A DNA stretch of 64,000 bases from Vogesella margarita (GTDB lineage Bacteria; Pseudomonadota; Gammaproteobacteria; Burkholderiales; Chromobacteriaceae). The stretch lies in assembly GCF_028548475.1 (NCBI RefSeq), contig NZ_JAQQLE010000010.1, positions 62,001 to 126,000 of the forward strand, given 5' to 3'. The notes below the pieces were generated by a model. The model made no database searches. It saw nothing but the letters and a program-made list of their open reading frames with translations, and was not told the origin of the DNA. The translations under genes were made by a program, and so were the position numbers. Numbering within the stretch: position 1 is the first letter of the stretch; the number at the start of each line of letters is the position of its first letter. This document shows, piece by piece, positions 7,692-16,580 of this stretch.

Positions 7692-10514
7692 TCAAGCCAA
7701 TTTGGCCAACTGCCCCTTCACCTTCTCCAGCTTGTCATTCAACTCCGCCAGCTGCGCCTTGTCGCGCTCCACCAGATGCGCCGGCGCCTTGTCGACGTAG
7801 CCCGGTTTCTCCAGCTTCGCCGTCAGCTTCTCCAGCTCGGCGCCGAGCTTGCCGATTTCCTTGGTCAGGCGTGCGGTTTCCGCCGCCTTGTCCACTTCCA
7901 CCTTCAGCATCAGGCGGGCGTCACCGCTGATGGCCACCGGCGAATCGTCTTCCGGCAAGGCGGATACGATGCTGCCTTCGGTGAGGCGGGCCAGCAGCTT
8001 CAGGTACGGGATGAACTCGGCGATGGAGACGTCGGCGGTTTCGATGAACAGCGGCGCCTTCACGGCCGGGCCGATGCCCATTTCACCGCGCAGGTTGCGC
8101 ACCGCGTTGACCAGGTCCTTGAACGCGTCCATGCGCGCGTTGGCGGCGGCGTCGATCTTCTCCGGCACGGCAACCGGCCAGGCGGCGACCATGATGGAGT
8201 CGGTGTGCTTGGCGTTGGCCAGCGGGGCGACGGTCTGCCACAGCTCTTCGGTGATGAACGGCATCAGCGGGTGGGTCAGGCGCAGCGCCACTTCCAGCAC
8301 GCGCACGATGGTGCGGCGGGTGGCGCGCTGCTGCGCCTCGTTACCGGTCTGCAGCTGTACCTTGGCCAGCTCGACGTACCAGTCGCAGTACTCGTTCCAG
8401 ATGAACTCGTACACGGTCTGCGCGGCGAGGTCGAAGCGATAGGTTTCCAGCGCCTCGGTCACGTCCAGCTCGGCCTGTTGCAGGCGGCCGATGATCCACT
8501 TGTCAACGAAGCTGAATTCCAGCGGCAGGCTTTCGTCCTGGCCGCAGTCCTTGCCTTCCACGTTCATCATCACGAAGCGGGTGGCGTTCCACAGCTTGTT
8601 GCAGAAGTTGCGGTAGCCTTCGGCGCGCTTGAAGTCGAAGTTGACCGAGCGGCCCAGCGTCGCGTAGCTGGCCATGGTGAAACGCAGTGCGTCGGTGCCG
8701 TAGGCCGGGATGCCGTCCGGGAACAGCTTTTCGGTGGCCTTGGCGATCTGCGGGGCCTTTTCCGGGCGGCGCAAGCCGGTAGTGCGCTTGTCGACCAGCG
8801 GCGCCAGCGCGATGCCGTCGATCAGGTCCACCGGGTCGATGACGTTGCCCTCGGACTTCGACATCTTCTTGCCTTCGTGGTCGCGCACCATGCCATGGAT
8901 GTACACGTCCTTGAACGGCACCTTGCCGGTGAAGTGGGTGGTCATCATGATCATCCGGGCAACCCAGAAGAAGATGATCTCGTAACCGGTGACCAGTACC
9001 TGCGACGGGATGAAGGCGCGCAGTTCCGGGGTATCTTCCGGCCAGCCCATGGTGGAGAACGGCACCAGCGCGGAGCTGAACCAGGTGTCCAGTACGTCCT
9101 GTTCACGGCGCAGGGTCTTGCCCGGCGCCTTGGCCTGGGCCTCGGCTTCGGTGCGGCCAACGTAGATGTTGCCGTCTTCGTCGTACCAGGCCGGGATCTG
9201 GTGGCCCCACCACAGCTGGCGGCTGATGCACCAGTCCTGGATGTTGTTCATCCACTGGTTGTAGGTGTTGACCCAGTTTTCCGGGATGAAGCGCACTTCG
9301 CCGGATTCGACGGCGTCGATGGCTTTCTGGGCAATGGATTTGCCGGTGGCATCCCCGTCGCCTACCTTGCTCATCGCCACGAACCACTGGTCGGTCAAGA
9401 GCGGCTCGATCACCGAGCCGGTACGGTCGCCGCGCGGCACCATCAGCTTGTGCGGCTTGGCTTCCAGCAGCAGGCCCTGGGCGGTGAGATCGGCCAGCAT
9501 CGCCTTGCGTGCGTCGGCGGTGGACAGGCCGGCGTAGGCGGCCGGCAGGTCGATGGTGCCCTGCGCGGTGCCGTCAAAGCCGAACAGCTGCGCCTTGGCA
9601 AGGATGGTCGCCTGCAGCGACATCACATTGATGAGCTGGGTGTCGTGGCGCTTGCCGACCTGGTAGTCGTTGAAGTCGTGCGCCGGGGTGATCTTGACGA
9701 AACCAGTGCCGAAGGCGGCATCGACGTAGTCGTCGGCGATCACCGGGATCTGGCGACCGGTGAGCGGCAGCTCCAGCATCTTGCCCAGCAGGTGCTGGTA
9801 GCGCTCGTCGGTCGGGTTGATGGCCACGGCCACGTCGCCGAGCAGGGTTTCCGGACGGGTGGTGGCGACCGTCACAAATTCGTCGCTGCCGACTACCGGG
9901 TACTTGATGTGCCACATGAAGCCGTCTTCTTCCTCGGAGACCACTTCGAGGTCGGAGATGGCGGTACCCAGTTTCGGGTCCCAGTTGGACAGGCGCTTGC
10001 CGCGGTAGATCAGGCCCTGTTCGAACAGGCGCACGAATACCTCGGTCACCACATTGGCGCGGGTGTCGTCCATGGTGAAGTATTCGCGGTCCCAGTCCAC
10101 CGAGCAGCCGACGCGGCGCATCTGGCTGGTGATGGTGCCGCCGGACTGTTCTTTCCACTCCCACACCTTGCTGGTGAAGGCTTCGCGGCCGAGGTCGTGG
10201 CGGTTGATGCCCTGCTCTGCCAGCTGGCGCTCGACCACGATCTGGGTGGCGATACCGGCGTGGTCGGTGCCCGGAATCCACACCGTGTTGTCGCCCTTCA
10301 TGCGGTAGTAGCGCGTCAGGCCGTCCATGATGGTCTGGTTGAAGGCGTGGCCCATGTGCAGGGTGCCGGTCACGTTCGGCGGCGGCAGCTGGATGCAGAA
10401 GGCGGGTTTGCTGGTGTCCATGTGCGGCTTGAAGTAGCCGGACTGTTCCCATTGATCGTACCAGCGACGTTCGATGTCGCCCGGCTCGTAGCTTTTGGCA
10501 AGTTCAGTGGTCAT
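7692..10514 (-). CDS. valS: Valyl-tRNA synthetase
   Basis: A 940-residue class I aminoacyl-tRNA synthetase that charges tRNA-Val. The HIGH-type signature HMGH is at residues 53-56 after PPPNVTGTL. The CP1 editing domain is in the middle, and the KMSKS signature appears in [13 protein letters not shown]. The C-terminal coiled-coil arm ([24 protein letters not shown]...) typical of ValRS closes the protein. The length is as usual for proteobacteria. A large open frame on the opposite strand is only a high-GC shadow. It is monocistronic, with a terminator at 7637-7670. One near copy (11/12) of the dispersed motif lies inside at 9153. Confidence 0.98.
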   Translation of the reverse strand: MTTELAKSYEPGDIERRWYDQWEQSGYFKPHMDTSKPAFCIQLPPPNVTGTLHMGHAFNQTIMDGLTRYYRMKGDNTVWIPGTDHAGIATQIVVERQLAEQGINRHDLGREAFTSKVWEWKEQSGGTITSQMRRVGCSVDWDREYFTMDDTRANVVTEVFVRLFEQGLIYRGKRLSNWDPKLGTAISDLEVVSEEEDGFMWHIKYPVVGSDEFVTVATTRPETLLGDVAVAINPTDERYQHLLGKMLELPLTGRQIPVIADDYVDAAFGTGFVKITPAHDFNDYQVGKRHDTQLINVMSLQATILAKAQLFGFDGTAQGTIDLPAAYAGLSTADARKAMLADLTAQGLLLEAKPHKLMVPRGDRTGSVIEPLLTDQWFVAMSKVGDGDATGKSIAQKAIDAVESGEVRFIPENWVNTYNQWMNNIQDWCISRQLWWGHQIPAWYDEDGNIYVGRTEAEAQAKAPGKTLRREQDVLDTWFSSALVPFSTMGWPEDTPELRAFIPSQVLVTGYEIIFFWVARMIMMTTHFTGKVPFKDVYIHGMVRDHEGKKMSKSEGNVIDPVDLIDGIALAPLVDKRTTGLRRPEKAPQIAKATEKLFPDGIPAYGTDALRFTMASYATLGRSVNFDFKRAEGYRNFCNKLWNATRFVMMNVEGKDCGQDESLPLEFSFVDKWIIGRLQQAELDVTEALETYRFDLAAQTVYEFIWNEYCDWYVELAKVQLQTGNEAQQRATRRTIVRVLEVALRLTHPLMPFITEELWQTVAPLANAKHTDSIMVAAWPVAVPEKIDAAANARMDAFKDLVNAVRNLRGEMGIGPAVKAPLFIETADVSIAEFIPYLKLLARLTEGSIVSALPEDDSPVAISGDARLMLKVEVDKAAETARLTKEIGKLGAELEKLTAKLEKPGYVDKAPAHLVERDKAQLAELNDKLEKVKGQLAKLA

Positions 10515-10635
10515 GGTGTGAATTCGGTCTTTATCGATGCAGAAAAATGACGTCGATTATAAACCGAATCGGCTACAGCGTCGTCAGCATCCGTTGAGAT
10601 GACCGGGCGGCAAGCCTGTTCACGTGCCCATGAAA

Positions 10636-10659
10636 AATGCCCCGCCAAGGCGGGGCATT
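10636..10659 (-). terminator. Rho-independent terminator after the thiolase gene
   Basis: aatgccccgcc / ggcggggcatt, 11-bp arms, with a T run on the minus strand. It ends the fadB-fadA transcript. Confidence 0.85.
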
Positions 10660-10667
10660 CGCGGTGT

Positions 10668-10691
10668 GTTGCGGCCAACGTTGGCCGCAAC
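10668..10691. repeat. 24-bp perfect palindrome of the dispersed motif
   Basis: Each half is gttgcggccaac or its complement, so the motif is present on both strands (10671-10682 and 10677-10688). It is placed between the thiolase stop codon and its terminator. Confidence 0.9.
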
Positions 10692-10698
10692 GCTACGC

Positions 10699-11901
10699 TT
10701 ACAGCACTTCGATGATGCCGGCGGCACCCATGCCGGTACCGATGCACATGGTCACCATGCCGTAGCCCTGCATGCCGGCATTGCGCATGCCGTGCACCAG
10801 CGTGGCGGTACGGATGGCGCCGGTGGCGCCCAGCGGGTGGCCCAGCGCGATGGCGCCGCCGTGCGGGTTGACCAGGTTCAGGTCTAGCTCCAGGTCGCGC
10901 GCCACCGCCAGACCCTGCGCGGCAAAGGCTTCATTCAGCTCAATCCACTTCAGCTGATCCTGGGTGATGCCGGCGTTGCGGCAGGCTTCCGGAATCGCTT
11001 CCTTCGGGCCGATACCCATGATTTCCGGCGGCACGCCCTTCACTGCGAAGGTCACATAGCGCGCCAGCGGCGTCAGGTTGAACTGCTTCAGGATCTTCTC
11101 GGACACCAGGATCACGGCACCGGCGCCGTCGGACATCTGCGACGAGTTGCCGGCGGTGACGCTGCCCTTGGCATCGAACACGGTCTTCAGCTTGGCCAGG
11201 CCTTCCAGCGTGGTCTCGCGGCGCGGGCCTTCGTCGGTGTCCAGCACGCGGGTGGTGCTGATCACTTCGCCTGTTTCCAGGTTCGGCGTGCGGTAGGTCA
11301 CCTCCAGCGGCGTGATCTCGCTCTTGAACTTGCCGCCGTCGATGGCCGCGATGGCGCGGCGGTGCGATTCAACCGCGAACGCGTCCTGGTCTTCACGCGA
11401 CACGCCCCACTGCTGCGCCACTTTCTCGGCGGTCAGGCCCATGCCGTAGGCGATGGCGTAGTTCTCGTCCTTGGCGAAGATCGCCGGGTTCAGCGACACC
11501 TTGTTGCCCATCATCGGCACCATGGACATCGACTCGGAACCGGCGGCGATGACCACGTCGGCCTCACCCAGGCGGATGCGGTCGGCGGCCATCTGCACCG
11601 CGTTGATGCCGGAGGAGCAGTAGCGGTTGATGGTGATACCGCTGACGGTGTTCGGCAGTCCGGCCAGCAGCACGCCGATACGCGCCATGTTCAGGCCCTG
11701 CTCCGCCTCGGGGAAGGCGCAACCGACCACGCAGTCGGAAATCAGGTTCGGGTCCAGCGTCGGCACCTGGGCCAGCGCGCCGCTGATCACGTGCGCCAGC
11801 ATGTCGTCCGGACGCACGTTGCGCATCATGCCGCGCGGCGCCTTGCCTACCGGCGTGCGGGTCACGGCGACGATGTAAGCTTCCTGTACTTGTTTAACCA
11901 T
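10699..11901 (-). CDS. fadA: Acetyl-CoA C-acyltransferase (3-ketoacyl-CoA thiolase)
   Basis: A 400-residue thiolase that cleaves 3-ketoacyl-CoA with CoA in the last step of beta-oxidation. The nucleophilic Cys95 is in NRYCSSG. The His in NPHGGAIALGHPLGATG and the second Cys in MCIGTGMGAAG are present. ATG 11901 is chosen because AAGGAG lies 10 bases upstream, whereas an in-frame TTG at 11910 is too close to it. It lies 67 bases downstream of the FadN-like gene in the same transcript, ending at the terminator 10636-10659. By context it forms the two-subunit fatty-acid oxidation pair with that gene. Confidence 0.95.
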   Translation of the reverse strand: MVKQVQEAYIVAVTRTPVGKAPRGMMRNVRPDDMLAHVISGALAQVPTLDPNLISDCVVGCAFPEAEQGLNMARIGVLLAGLPNTVSGITINRYCSSGINAVQMAADRIRLGEADVVIAAGSESMSMVPMMGNKVSLNPAIFAKDENYAIAYGMGLTAEKVAQQWGVSREDQDAFAVESHRRAIAAIDGGKFKSEITPLEVTYRTPNLETGEVISTTRVLDTDEGPRRETTLEGLAKLKTVFDAKGSVTAGNSSQMSDGAGAVILVSEKILKQFNLTPLARYVTFAVKGVPPEIMGIGPKEAIPEACRNAGITQDQLKWIELNEAFAAQGLAVARDLELDLNLVNPHGGAIALGHPLGATGAIRTATLVHGMRNAGMQGYGMVTMCIGTGMGAAGIIEVL

Positions 11902-11968
11902 TTTTTGCAATCTCCTTCAGGCCGGAGCGGCGGCGCACACGCCACCCTCCGGCCGCTGTTCGGCGGTA

Positions 11969-14344
11969 TCAGTTACGCAGCGGCTTGCCGGTAGTGAGCA
12001 TGTTGGCGATACGGTCCTGGGTCTTGCTGGACTTGAGCAGGGTCATGAACGCCTTGCGTTCCAGATCCAGAATCCACTGCTCGTTGACCAGCGTGCCCTG
12101 CTCCACGTCGCCACCGGTCATCACGTCGGCGATCAACGCGGCGATGGTGAAGTCGTGCTGGCTGATGAAGTGGCCTTCCAGCATGTTGACCAGCTGGCCC
12201 TTGATCGAGGCGGCACCGGCGCGGCCGGCAACCGCGAAACCGGCGACCTTGAGCGGCGGACGGTAGCCGGACTCGTACAACGCCAGCGCCTGCTGCTTGG
12301 CGACGTACAGCAGCTCGTAGGCGTTGAACACCACGCTGTCGCTGTTGCGGAAGAAGCCGATCTCCTGCGCCTCGTGGCCGCTGGTGGCGACCTTGGCGGT
12401 GGCAATGGCCATGAAGTAGTCCTTCAGCGCCGCCAGCACGTCGCCCTGCGCGTTCTGCGCCGCACGCAGCGCGAACTCCTTGCAACCGCCGCCACCCGGC
12501 AGCAGGCCAACACCGACCTCAACCAGACCGACGTAGGATTCCAGCGCGGCGACGACCTTGTCGCAGTGCATCGCGAACTCGCAGCCACCGCCGAACACAT
12601 AGCCCTGCGTCGCGGCGACGGTCGGGATGTGGCTGTAGCGCAGGCGCATCGAAGTGGTCTGGAAGCGGTGCACCATGGTGTCGATCGCGTCCCAGTCGCC
12701 CATCATGAACGCCGGCAGCATGGACTGCAGGTCGGCACCGACCGAGAACGGCTCTTCGGTCTGCCAGATCACCAAGCCCTTGAAGCGGGCTTCGGCGATG
12801 TCGATGGCGGTGTTGACGCCGTCGATCACGTCCGGGCCGATGGCGTGGGCCTTGGACTTGAACGACACCACCAGCACGTCGTCACCGGTGGTGAAGGCGC
12901 GCACGCCCTCGTTCTCGAACACGGTCTCGCCCAGCAGGCCGGCGGTTTCGCCCAGTACCTTGGCCGGGGCCAGCTGGCGCTGGTACACGTCCAGCGTGGA
13001 GCGGCCGACCAGTTTGCCGGCGGTGGCATCGAAGGAGCCATCGGCAAAGTGCACGCCGGCACGGTCGGTTTCCAGCGCCCAGGCCGGCAGCGCGGCTGCG
13101 GCCAACGTTTTGCCGGCCTTGATGTCTTCATCGATCCAGCCGGCAACCTGCTGCCAGCCGGCCGCCTGCCAGGTCTCGAACGGACCGACCGACCAGCCGA
13201 AGCCCCAGCGGATGGCAAAGTCGACGTCGCGCGCGCAGTTGGCGATGTCGCCGAGGTGATAGGAAATGTAGTGGAACACGTCACGGAAGCAGGCCCACAG
13301 GAACTGTGCCTGCGGATGGCTGCTGGCGCGCAGCTGCTTGAACTTCTCCGCCGGGTTCTCGATCTTGAGGATGGCCTTGACCGCGTCGTCGCCCTTCTCG
13401 CCGGCGCCCACGTACTCGCCCTTGGCGGCGTCGAAGACAAACATCTGTTTGCCTTCCTTCTTGTAGATGCCGCGCTTGGTCTTGGCACCCAGGCTACCGT
13501 CGGCGATCAGCTGCTGCAGCCACTGCGGCGACTTGAAGTAGGCGTGCCACGGGTCGTTCGGCAGCGTGTCGTCCATGGTTTTCACCACGTGGGCGAAGGT
13601 GTCCAGGCCGACCACGTCGGCGGTGCGGAAGGTGGCGGACTTCGGACGACCAAGGCGCGGGCCGGTCAGATCGTCGACCACGTCAAAGCGGATGCCGAAT
13701 TTTTCGGCGTTGGCGATGGTGGCCAGCATCGAGAACACGCCGATGCGGTTGGCGACGAAGTTCGGGGTGTCCTTGGCACGGATCACACCCTTGCCCAGCG
13801 TGGTCACCAGGAAGCGTTCCAGGTTGTCCAGCATGCCGGCGTCGGAGCCCGTGCACGGGATGATCTCGACCAGGTGCATGTAGCGCGGCGGGTTGAAGAA
13901 GTGCACGCCGCAGAAGCGTGGCGCCAGCTCGGCCGGTACGCCGGCGGCCAGCTGGTTGATCGACAGCCCGGAGGTGTTGGTCGCGAAGATGGTGCGCTCG
14001 CCCAGATGCGGCGCCACCTTGGCGTAGAGGTCGGTCTTCCAGTCCATGCGCTCGGCGATGGCCTCGATCACCAGATCGCAGTCCTTCAGCAGGTGCAGGT
14101 GCTCTTCGTAGTTGGCCGGCTGGATGTAGTTGACCGCATCCTTGTTGGACAGTGGCGACGGCTTGAGCTTTTTCAGGCCGTCGATGGCTTTCAGTGCGAT
14201 GCCGTTCTTGTTGCCGTCTTTTGCCGGCAGGTCGAACAGCACGGTCGGCACCTTGGCATTAACCAGATGAGCGGCGATCTGCGCCCCCATCACGCCGGCG
14301 CCGAGAACGGCGACCTTGCGTACGATAAACTTGGTCTGAGACAT
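11969..14344 (-). CDS. 3-hydroxyacyl-CoA dehydrogenase / enoyl-CoA hydratase (FadN-type)
   Basis: A 791-residue two-domain enzyme for the middle steps of beta-oxidation. The dehydrogenase comes first: Rossmann motif VAVLGAGVMGAQIAAHLV near residue 12 and HFFNPPRYMHLVEIIP near 145. The hydratase is C-terminal, with oxyanion region VAATQGYVFGGGCEFAMHCD and GVGLLPGGGG. This order is that of Bacillus FadN, the reverse of E. coli FadB. GAGGAAACC before ATG 14344 sets the start. An exact motif copy lies inside at 13098. A possible promoter (TATAAT at 14392-14397) and the palindrome at 14445 lie upstream. It is co-transcribed with the thiolase. Confidence 0.95.
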   Translation of the reverse strand: MSQTKFIVRKVAVLGAGVMGAQIAAHLVNAKVPTVLFDLPAKDGNKNGIALKAIDGLKKLKPSPLSNKDAVNYIQPANYEEHLHLLKDCDLVIEAIAERMDWKTDLYAKVAPHLGERTIFATNTSGLSINQLAAGVPAELAPRFCGVHFFNPPRYMHLVEIIPCTGSDAGMLDNLERFLVTTLGKGVIRAKDTPNFVANRIGVFSMLATIANAEKFGIRFDVVDDLTGPRLGRPKSATFRTADVVGLDTFAHVVKTMDDTLPNDPWHAYFKSPQWLQQLIADGSLGAKTKRGIYKKEGKQMFVFDAAKGEYVGAGEKGDDAVKAILKIENPAEKFKQLRASSHPQAQFLWACFRDVFHYISYHLGDIANCARDVDFAIRWGFGWSVGPFETWQAAGWQQVAGWIDEDIKAGKTLAAAALPAWALETDRAGVHFADGSFDATAGKLVGRSTLDVYQRQLAPAKVLGETAGLLGETVFENEGVRAFTTGDDVLVVSFKSKAHAIGPDVIDGVNTAIDIAEARFKGLVIWQTEEPFSVGADLQSMLPAFMMGDWDAIDTMVHRFQTTSMRLRYSHIPTVAATQGYVFGGGCEFAMHCDKVVAALESYVGLVEVGVGLLPGGGGCKEFALRAAQNAQGDVLAALKDYFMAIATAKVATSGHEAQEIGFFRNSDSVVFNAYELLYVAKQQALALYESGYRPPLKVAGFAVAGRAGAASIKGQLVNMLEGHFISQHDFTIAALIADVMTGGDVEQGTLVNEQWILDLERKAFMTLLKSSKTQDRIANMLTTGKPLRN

Positions 14345-14391
14345 GGTTTCCTCGGTTGTCTTAACGAACAAACATGGTTGCGGCTTCACGG

Positions 14392-14397
14392 ATTATA
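14392..14397 (-). promoter_or_regulatory. Putative -10 box of the fadN-fadA transcript
   Basis: A perfect TATAAT on the minus strand 47 bases before ATG 14344. The -35 region is poor, suggesting regulated or activator-helped expression. Confidence 0.5.
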
Positions 14398-14444
14398 GAT
14401 TCCGGGTAAGCCATTCCGCGGGAAAGTCGGCTGAATCACAGTAT

Positions 14445-14460
14445 CTGAACAACGGTTCAG
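14445..14460. promoter_or_regulatory. Palindromic operator candidate upstream of the FadN-type gene
   Basis: CTGAACAACGGTTCAG has perfect 6-bp half-sites with a 4-bp spacer. It lies about 50 bp upstream of the putative -10. It resembles, but is not identical to, the GAAAC-N4-GTTT sites in this window. Confidence 0.4.
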
Positions 14461-14469
14461 CACTTCCCG

Positions 14470-14497
14470 AAAAAAACACGGCAACAGGGTCGCCGTG
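14470..14497 (-). terminator. Rho-independent terminator after fadL
   Basis: Stem cacggc / gccgtg followed by seven T on the minus strand. An inverted motif pair lies between it and the fadL stop. Confidence 0.8.
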
Positions 14498-14503
14498 CCT
14501 GCT

Positions 14504-14528
14504 GCGGCCAACGTCAAACGTTGGCCGC
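14504..14528. repeat. Inverted pair of the dispersed motif after fadL
   Basis: gcggccaacgt (14504-14514) and acgttggccgc (14518-14528) are perfect 11-bp arms with loop caa. It sits between the fadL stop and its terminator. Confidence 0.9.
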
Positions 14529-14541
14529 AAAGCCTCGCGGC

Positions 14542-15951
14542 TTAGAAACGGTGGTTGTACTGCACCCCCAGGATCTGGGCGCTGGCTTTGTAGTTGGCGG
14601 TGCCCACGGTCTGGCTGGAAACACAAACAGTCTGGCCTTGCGAGGTGCAACGACCGTCAACATTGGCCTTCGCATCCTTGATGTGGATATAGCTGTAGGC
14701 AAAGTCGATGGAGGACTGCTTGTTCAGATCGTATTTGCCACCCAGCGAGAACCAGTAACGGTCGTTGTCAGGCATGGTGGCCAGACGATGGTTGTCATCC
14801 GGCACCGGCGACTTGTCGAAGGCAATACCGGCGCGCAGCTGCAGCGGCTCGGAGTACTGGTAAGCGCCACCCAGCGAGATCTTGTAGGTATCTTTCCACT
14901 GCGGATTCAGGTAGGTGGTATCACCCTGATTCACCGCCGGGAGAGACACTTTTGGCGTACCGTATTTCAACTGTGCAACATCAAAGCGCGAGTGCTTTGT
15001 CCAGGTCAGGTCGCCAAACAAAGTCACCTTGCGATCCAGCTTGTGCATGGCATGGAGCGACAAGGACTCGGGGGTCGTAATTTTTACGCTAGCATCTTCA
15101 GAATCGGGATACAGACTCTTGACCAAGTCAGCGACTGCATTGCCTGGACCGCCGGCAAGCACATCGGTGGAGCGTGACCACTTGGCCGATCCCTTGAGTT
15201 CATGATCAACCTTGGATCGGTAGTTCACACCAACACGAGTGCTATCATTTATGTCCCATAACCACGCCAGGTTGTAGCCAAAGCCCCAGTCTTTACCGTC
15301 AACATCCGCATATCCATCATACGTGCCGTTACCCCCGCCCAAGCCACCAGGAACCGCGGCGCCATGGTTGGCGTACTGGCGCAGAGTCGCCTCAGCGTGC
15401 TGGGCGACCACACCAACTGCAACCGAGTGCTGTTCGTTCAGCTTCAGTGCCACGGTCGGATTGATATCCATGGTCTTGAGCGAAGTGGCATTCAGGTTGT
15501 AACGCAACACTGAATCACGCTGGTATTCGGTTTCCGATGCAAAAGGAACGTAGATGCCCAAGCCCACAGTGACTTTTTCATTCAACTGGTGGGTCAGGTA
15601 CATCTGCGGCACGGCGATCAGGTCATCTGTGATTTTACCGCTTGTTGTTCCGGCAATAGCGCCACCAACTGGGCGTGGCGTACTGCCAGGAACAGTGTAA
15701 TTACCTGTTGCGTTGGAATACTCAACACTCGGCGCTACCAGGTTCAATGCACCGGAAAAGTTGGTCCCCTCCAGCTTGGTCATGCCCGCCGCGTTATAGA
15801 AAATAGTGGAAGCGTTGCCGGCTTCGGCAGCACTGGCATTGGCGGTAGATTGGGCGCTGACCGACTGGGTACCGAAGTGATAGCCGGAAGCCATGGCAAT
15901 ACTGGTTGCACCCATCATCATGACGGACAAGCTGACGTGTTTCAGTTTCAT
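14542..15951 (-). CDS. fadL: FadL/OmpP1-family outer-membrane fatty-acid transporter
   Basis: A 469-residue beta-barrel porin for long-chain fatty acids. The signal peptide ends at MASG (about residue 22). The mature N-terminus carries the family signature GYHFGTQSVSAQSTANASAA and NASTIFYNAAGMTKL, the plug-region NPA-type motif. The protein ends in Phe (VQYNHRF), as outer-membrane barrels do. The RBS region is AGAGGGAAT. It has its own long 5' region with an operator-like site at 16069-16082, and a terminator, so it is a separate transcript from the FadN-type gene. It supplies substrate to the adjacent beta-oxidation enzymes. Confidence 0.93.
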   Translation of the reverse strand: MKLKHVSLSVMMMGATSIAMASGYHFGTQSVSAQSTANASAAEAGNASTIFYNAAGMTKLEGTNFSGALNLVAPSVEYSNATGNYTVPGSTPRPVGGAIAGTTSGKITDDLIAVPQMYLTHQLNEKVTVGLGIYVPFASETEYQRDSVLRYNLNATSLKTMDINPTVALKLNEQHSVAVGVVAQHAEATLRQYANHGAAVPGGLGGGNGTYDGYADVDGKDWGFGYNLAWLWDINDSTRVGVNYRSKVDHELKGSAKWSRSTDVLAGGPGNAVADLVKSLYPDSEDASVKITTPESLSLHAMHKLDRKVTLFGDLTWTKHSRFDVAQLKYGTPKVSLPAVNQGDTTYLNPQWKDTYKISLGGAYQYSEPLQLRAGIAFDKSPVPDDNHRLATMPDNDRYWFSLGGKYDLNKQSSIDFAYSYIHIKDAKANVDGRCTSQGQTVCVSSQTVGTANYKASAQILGVQYNHRF

Positions 15952-16068
15952 GTGTTATTCCCTCTGTGCATTGTTATTCATGCTGTTCCGAACGTCTGTT
16001 TGATTGACGATCTGGCCCGATACTACCTAGACACGAAGCCGTTATCCAGCTTTTTCGAGCATTCGTTC

Positions 16069-16082
16069 CAAACAATCGTTTC
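16069..16082. promoter_or_regulatory. Fatty-acid operator candidate upstream of fadL
   Basis: CAAACAATCGTTTC reads GAAAC-GATT-GTTTG on the minus strand, matching the (C/G)AAAC-N(2-4)-GTTT(G/C) pattern known for PsrA-type TetR repressors. It lies about 120 bp upstream of the fadL start. Similar sites occur at 19775 and 40710. Confidence 0.6.
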
Positions 16083-16106
16083 AATGAAACAACACATCAA
16101 ATGCAC

Positions 16107-16496
16107 TCAGGAAATGATTCTGGATTTGCCTTCGGCATCAATGGCGACATAGGTGGCAATCACCTCGGTAATCGGCACCACTTCGCCGCCCAAGCGCTCC
16201 GCCTCTACCGTCACCTTCAGCGTGACCGACTTCTGTCCGAGACGGAAACACTCGGCATACAGTGACACCACGTCACCGACATGGATGGGGCTGGTCAGCT
16301 GGAAAGCATTGACCGCGACCGTCGTCACCGGCCCCTTGGCCAGCCTTTCGGCGCAGATGGCACCGGCGGTATCGATCTGGAACATCAGCCAGCCGGCATG
16401 GACGCGGCCGTGGGCATTGGTGCTGCGCGGCTCGGCACGCAGGCGCAGCACCGGCTCACGGCAGATTTCGGGTTGTTGCTGTGGGGATGGGGTCAT
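16107..16496 (-). CDS. Acyl-CoA thioesterase, hotdog fold (YciA-like)
   Basis: A 129-residue hotdog-fold thioesterase. The block NAHGRVHAGWLMFQIDTAGAICAERLA matches the acyl-CoA hydrolase N..G.v.gG.lm..iD.aga signature with its catalytic Asp. TSPIHVGDVVSLYAE follows. It would hydrolyse acyl-CoA to fatty acid and CoA, balancing CoA pools during beta-oxidation. GAGAGAG about 8 bases upstream fixes ATG 16496. A 32-bp near-perfect palindrome (16507-16538) lies directly before the RBS. It is downstream of fadE on the same strand and could be read through from it. Confidence 0.85.
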   Translation of the reverse strand: MTPSPQQQPEICREPVLRLRAEPRSTNAHGRVHAGWLMFQIDTAGAICAERLAKGPVTTVAVNAFQLTSPIHVGDVVSLYAECFRLGQKSVTLKVTVEAERLGGEVVPITEVIATYVAIDAEGKSRIIS

Positions 16497-16506
16497 GTTG
16501 TCTCTC

Positions 16507-16538
16507 TCGATGGCGCTCTGTCGACAGAGTGCCATCGA
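16507..16538. promoter_or_regulatory. 32-bp near-perfect palindrome before the thioesterase RBS
   Basis: Outer arms tcgatggc / gccatcga enclose the perfect palindrome ctctgtcgacagag (16516-16529), with a single mismatch pair between. There is no T run, so an operator or a 5'-leader hairpin masking translation is more likely than a terminator. Confidence 0.55.
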
Positions 16539-16580
16539 CAGAGACGGGCGTGGCCGCCCGACTCCTTATTGTTTAGCCGA

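Noticed and set aside
7623-10550. A 975-codon open frame opposite valS
   Set aside because: It lies antisense to a complete ValRS with all class I motifs, is His/Gln/Gly/Val-rich with no domain, and reflects high G+C at third positions.
12155-14398. A 747-codon open frame opposite the FadN-type gene
   Set aside because: Antisense shadow; the true gene has full Rossmann and hydratase motifs.
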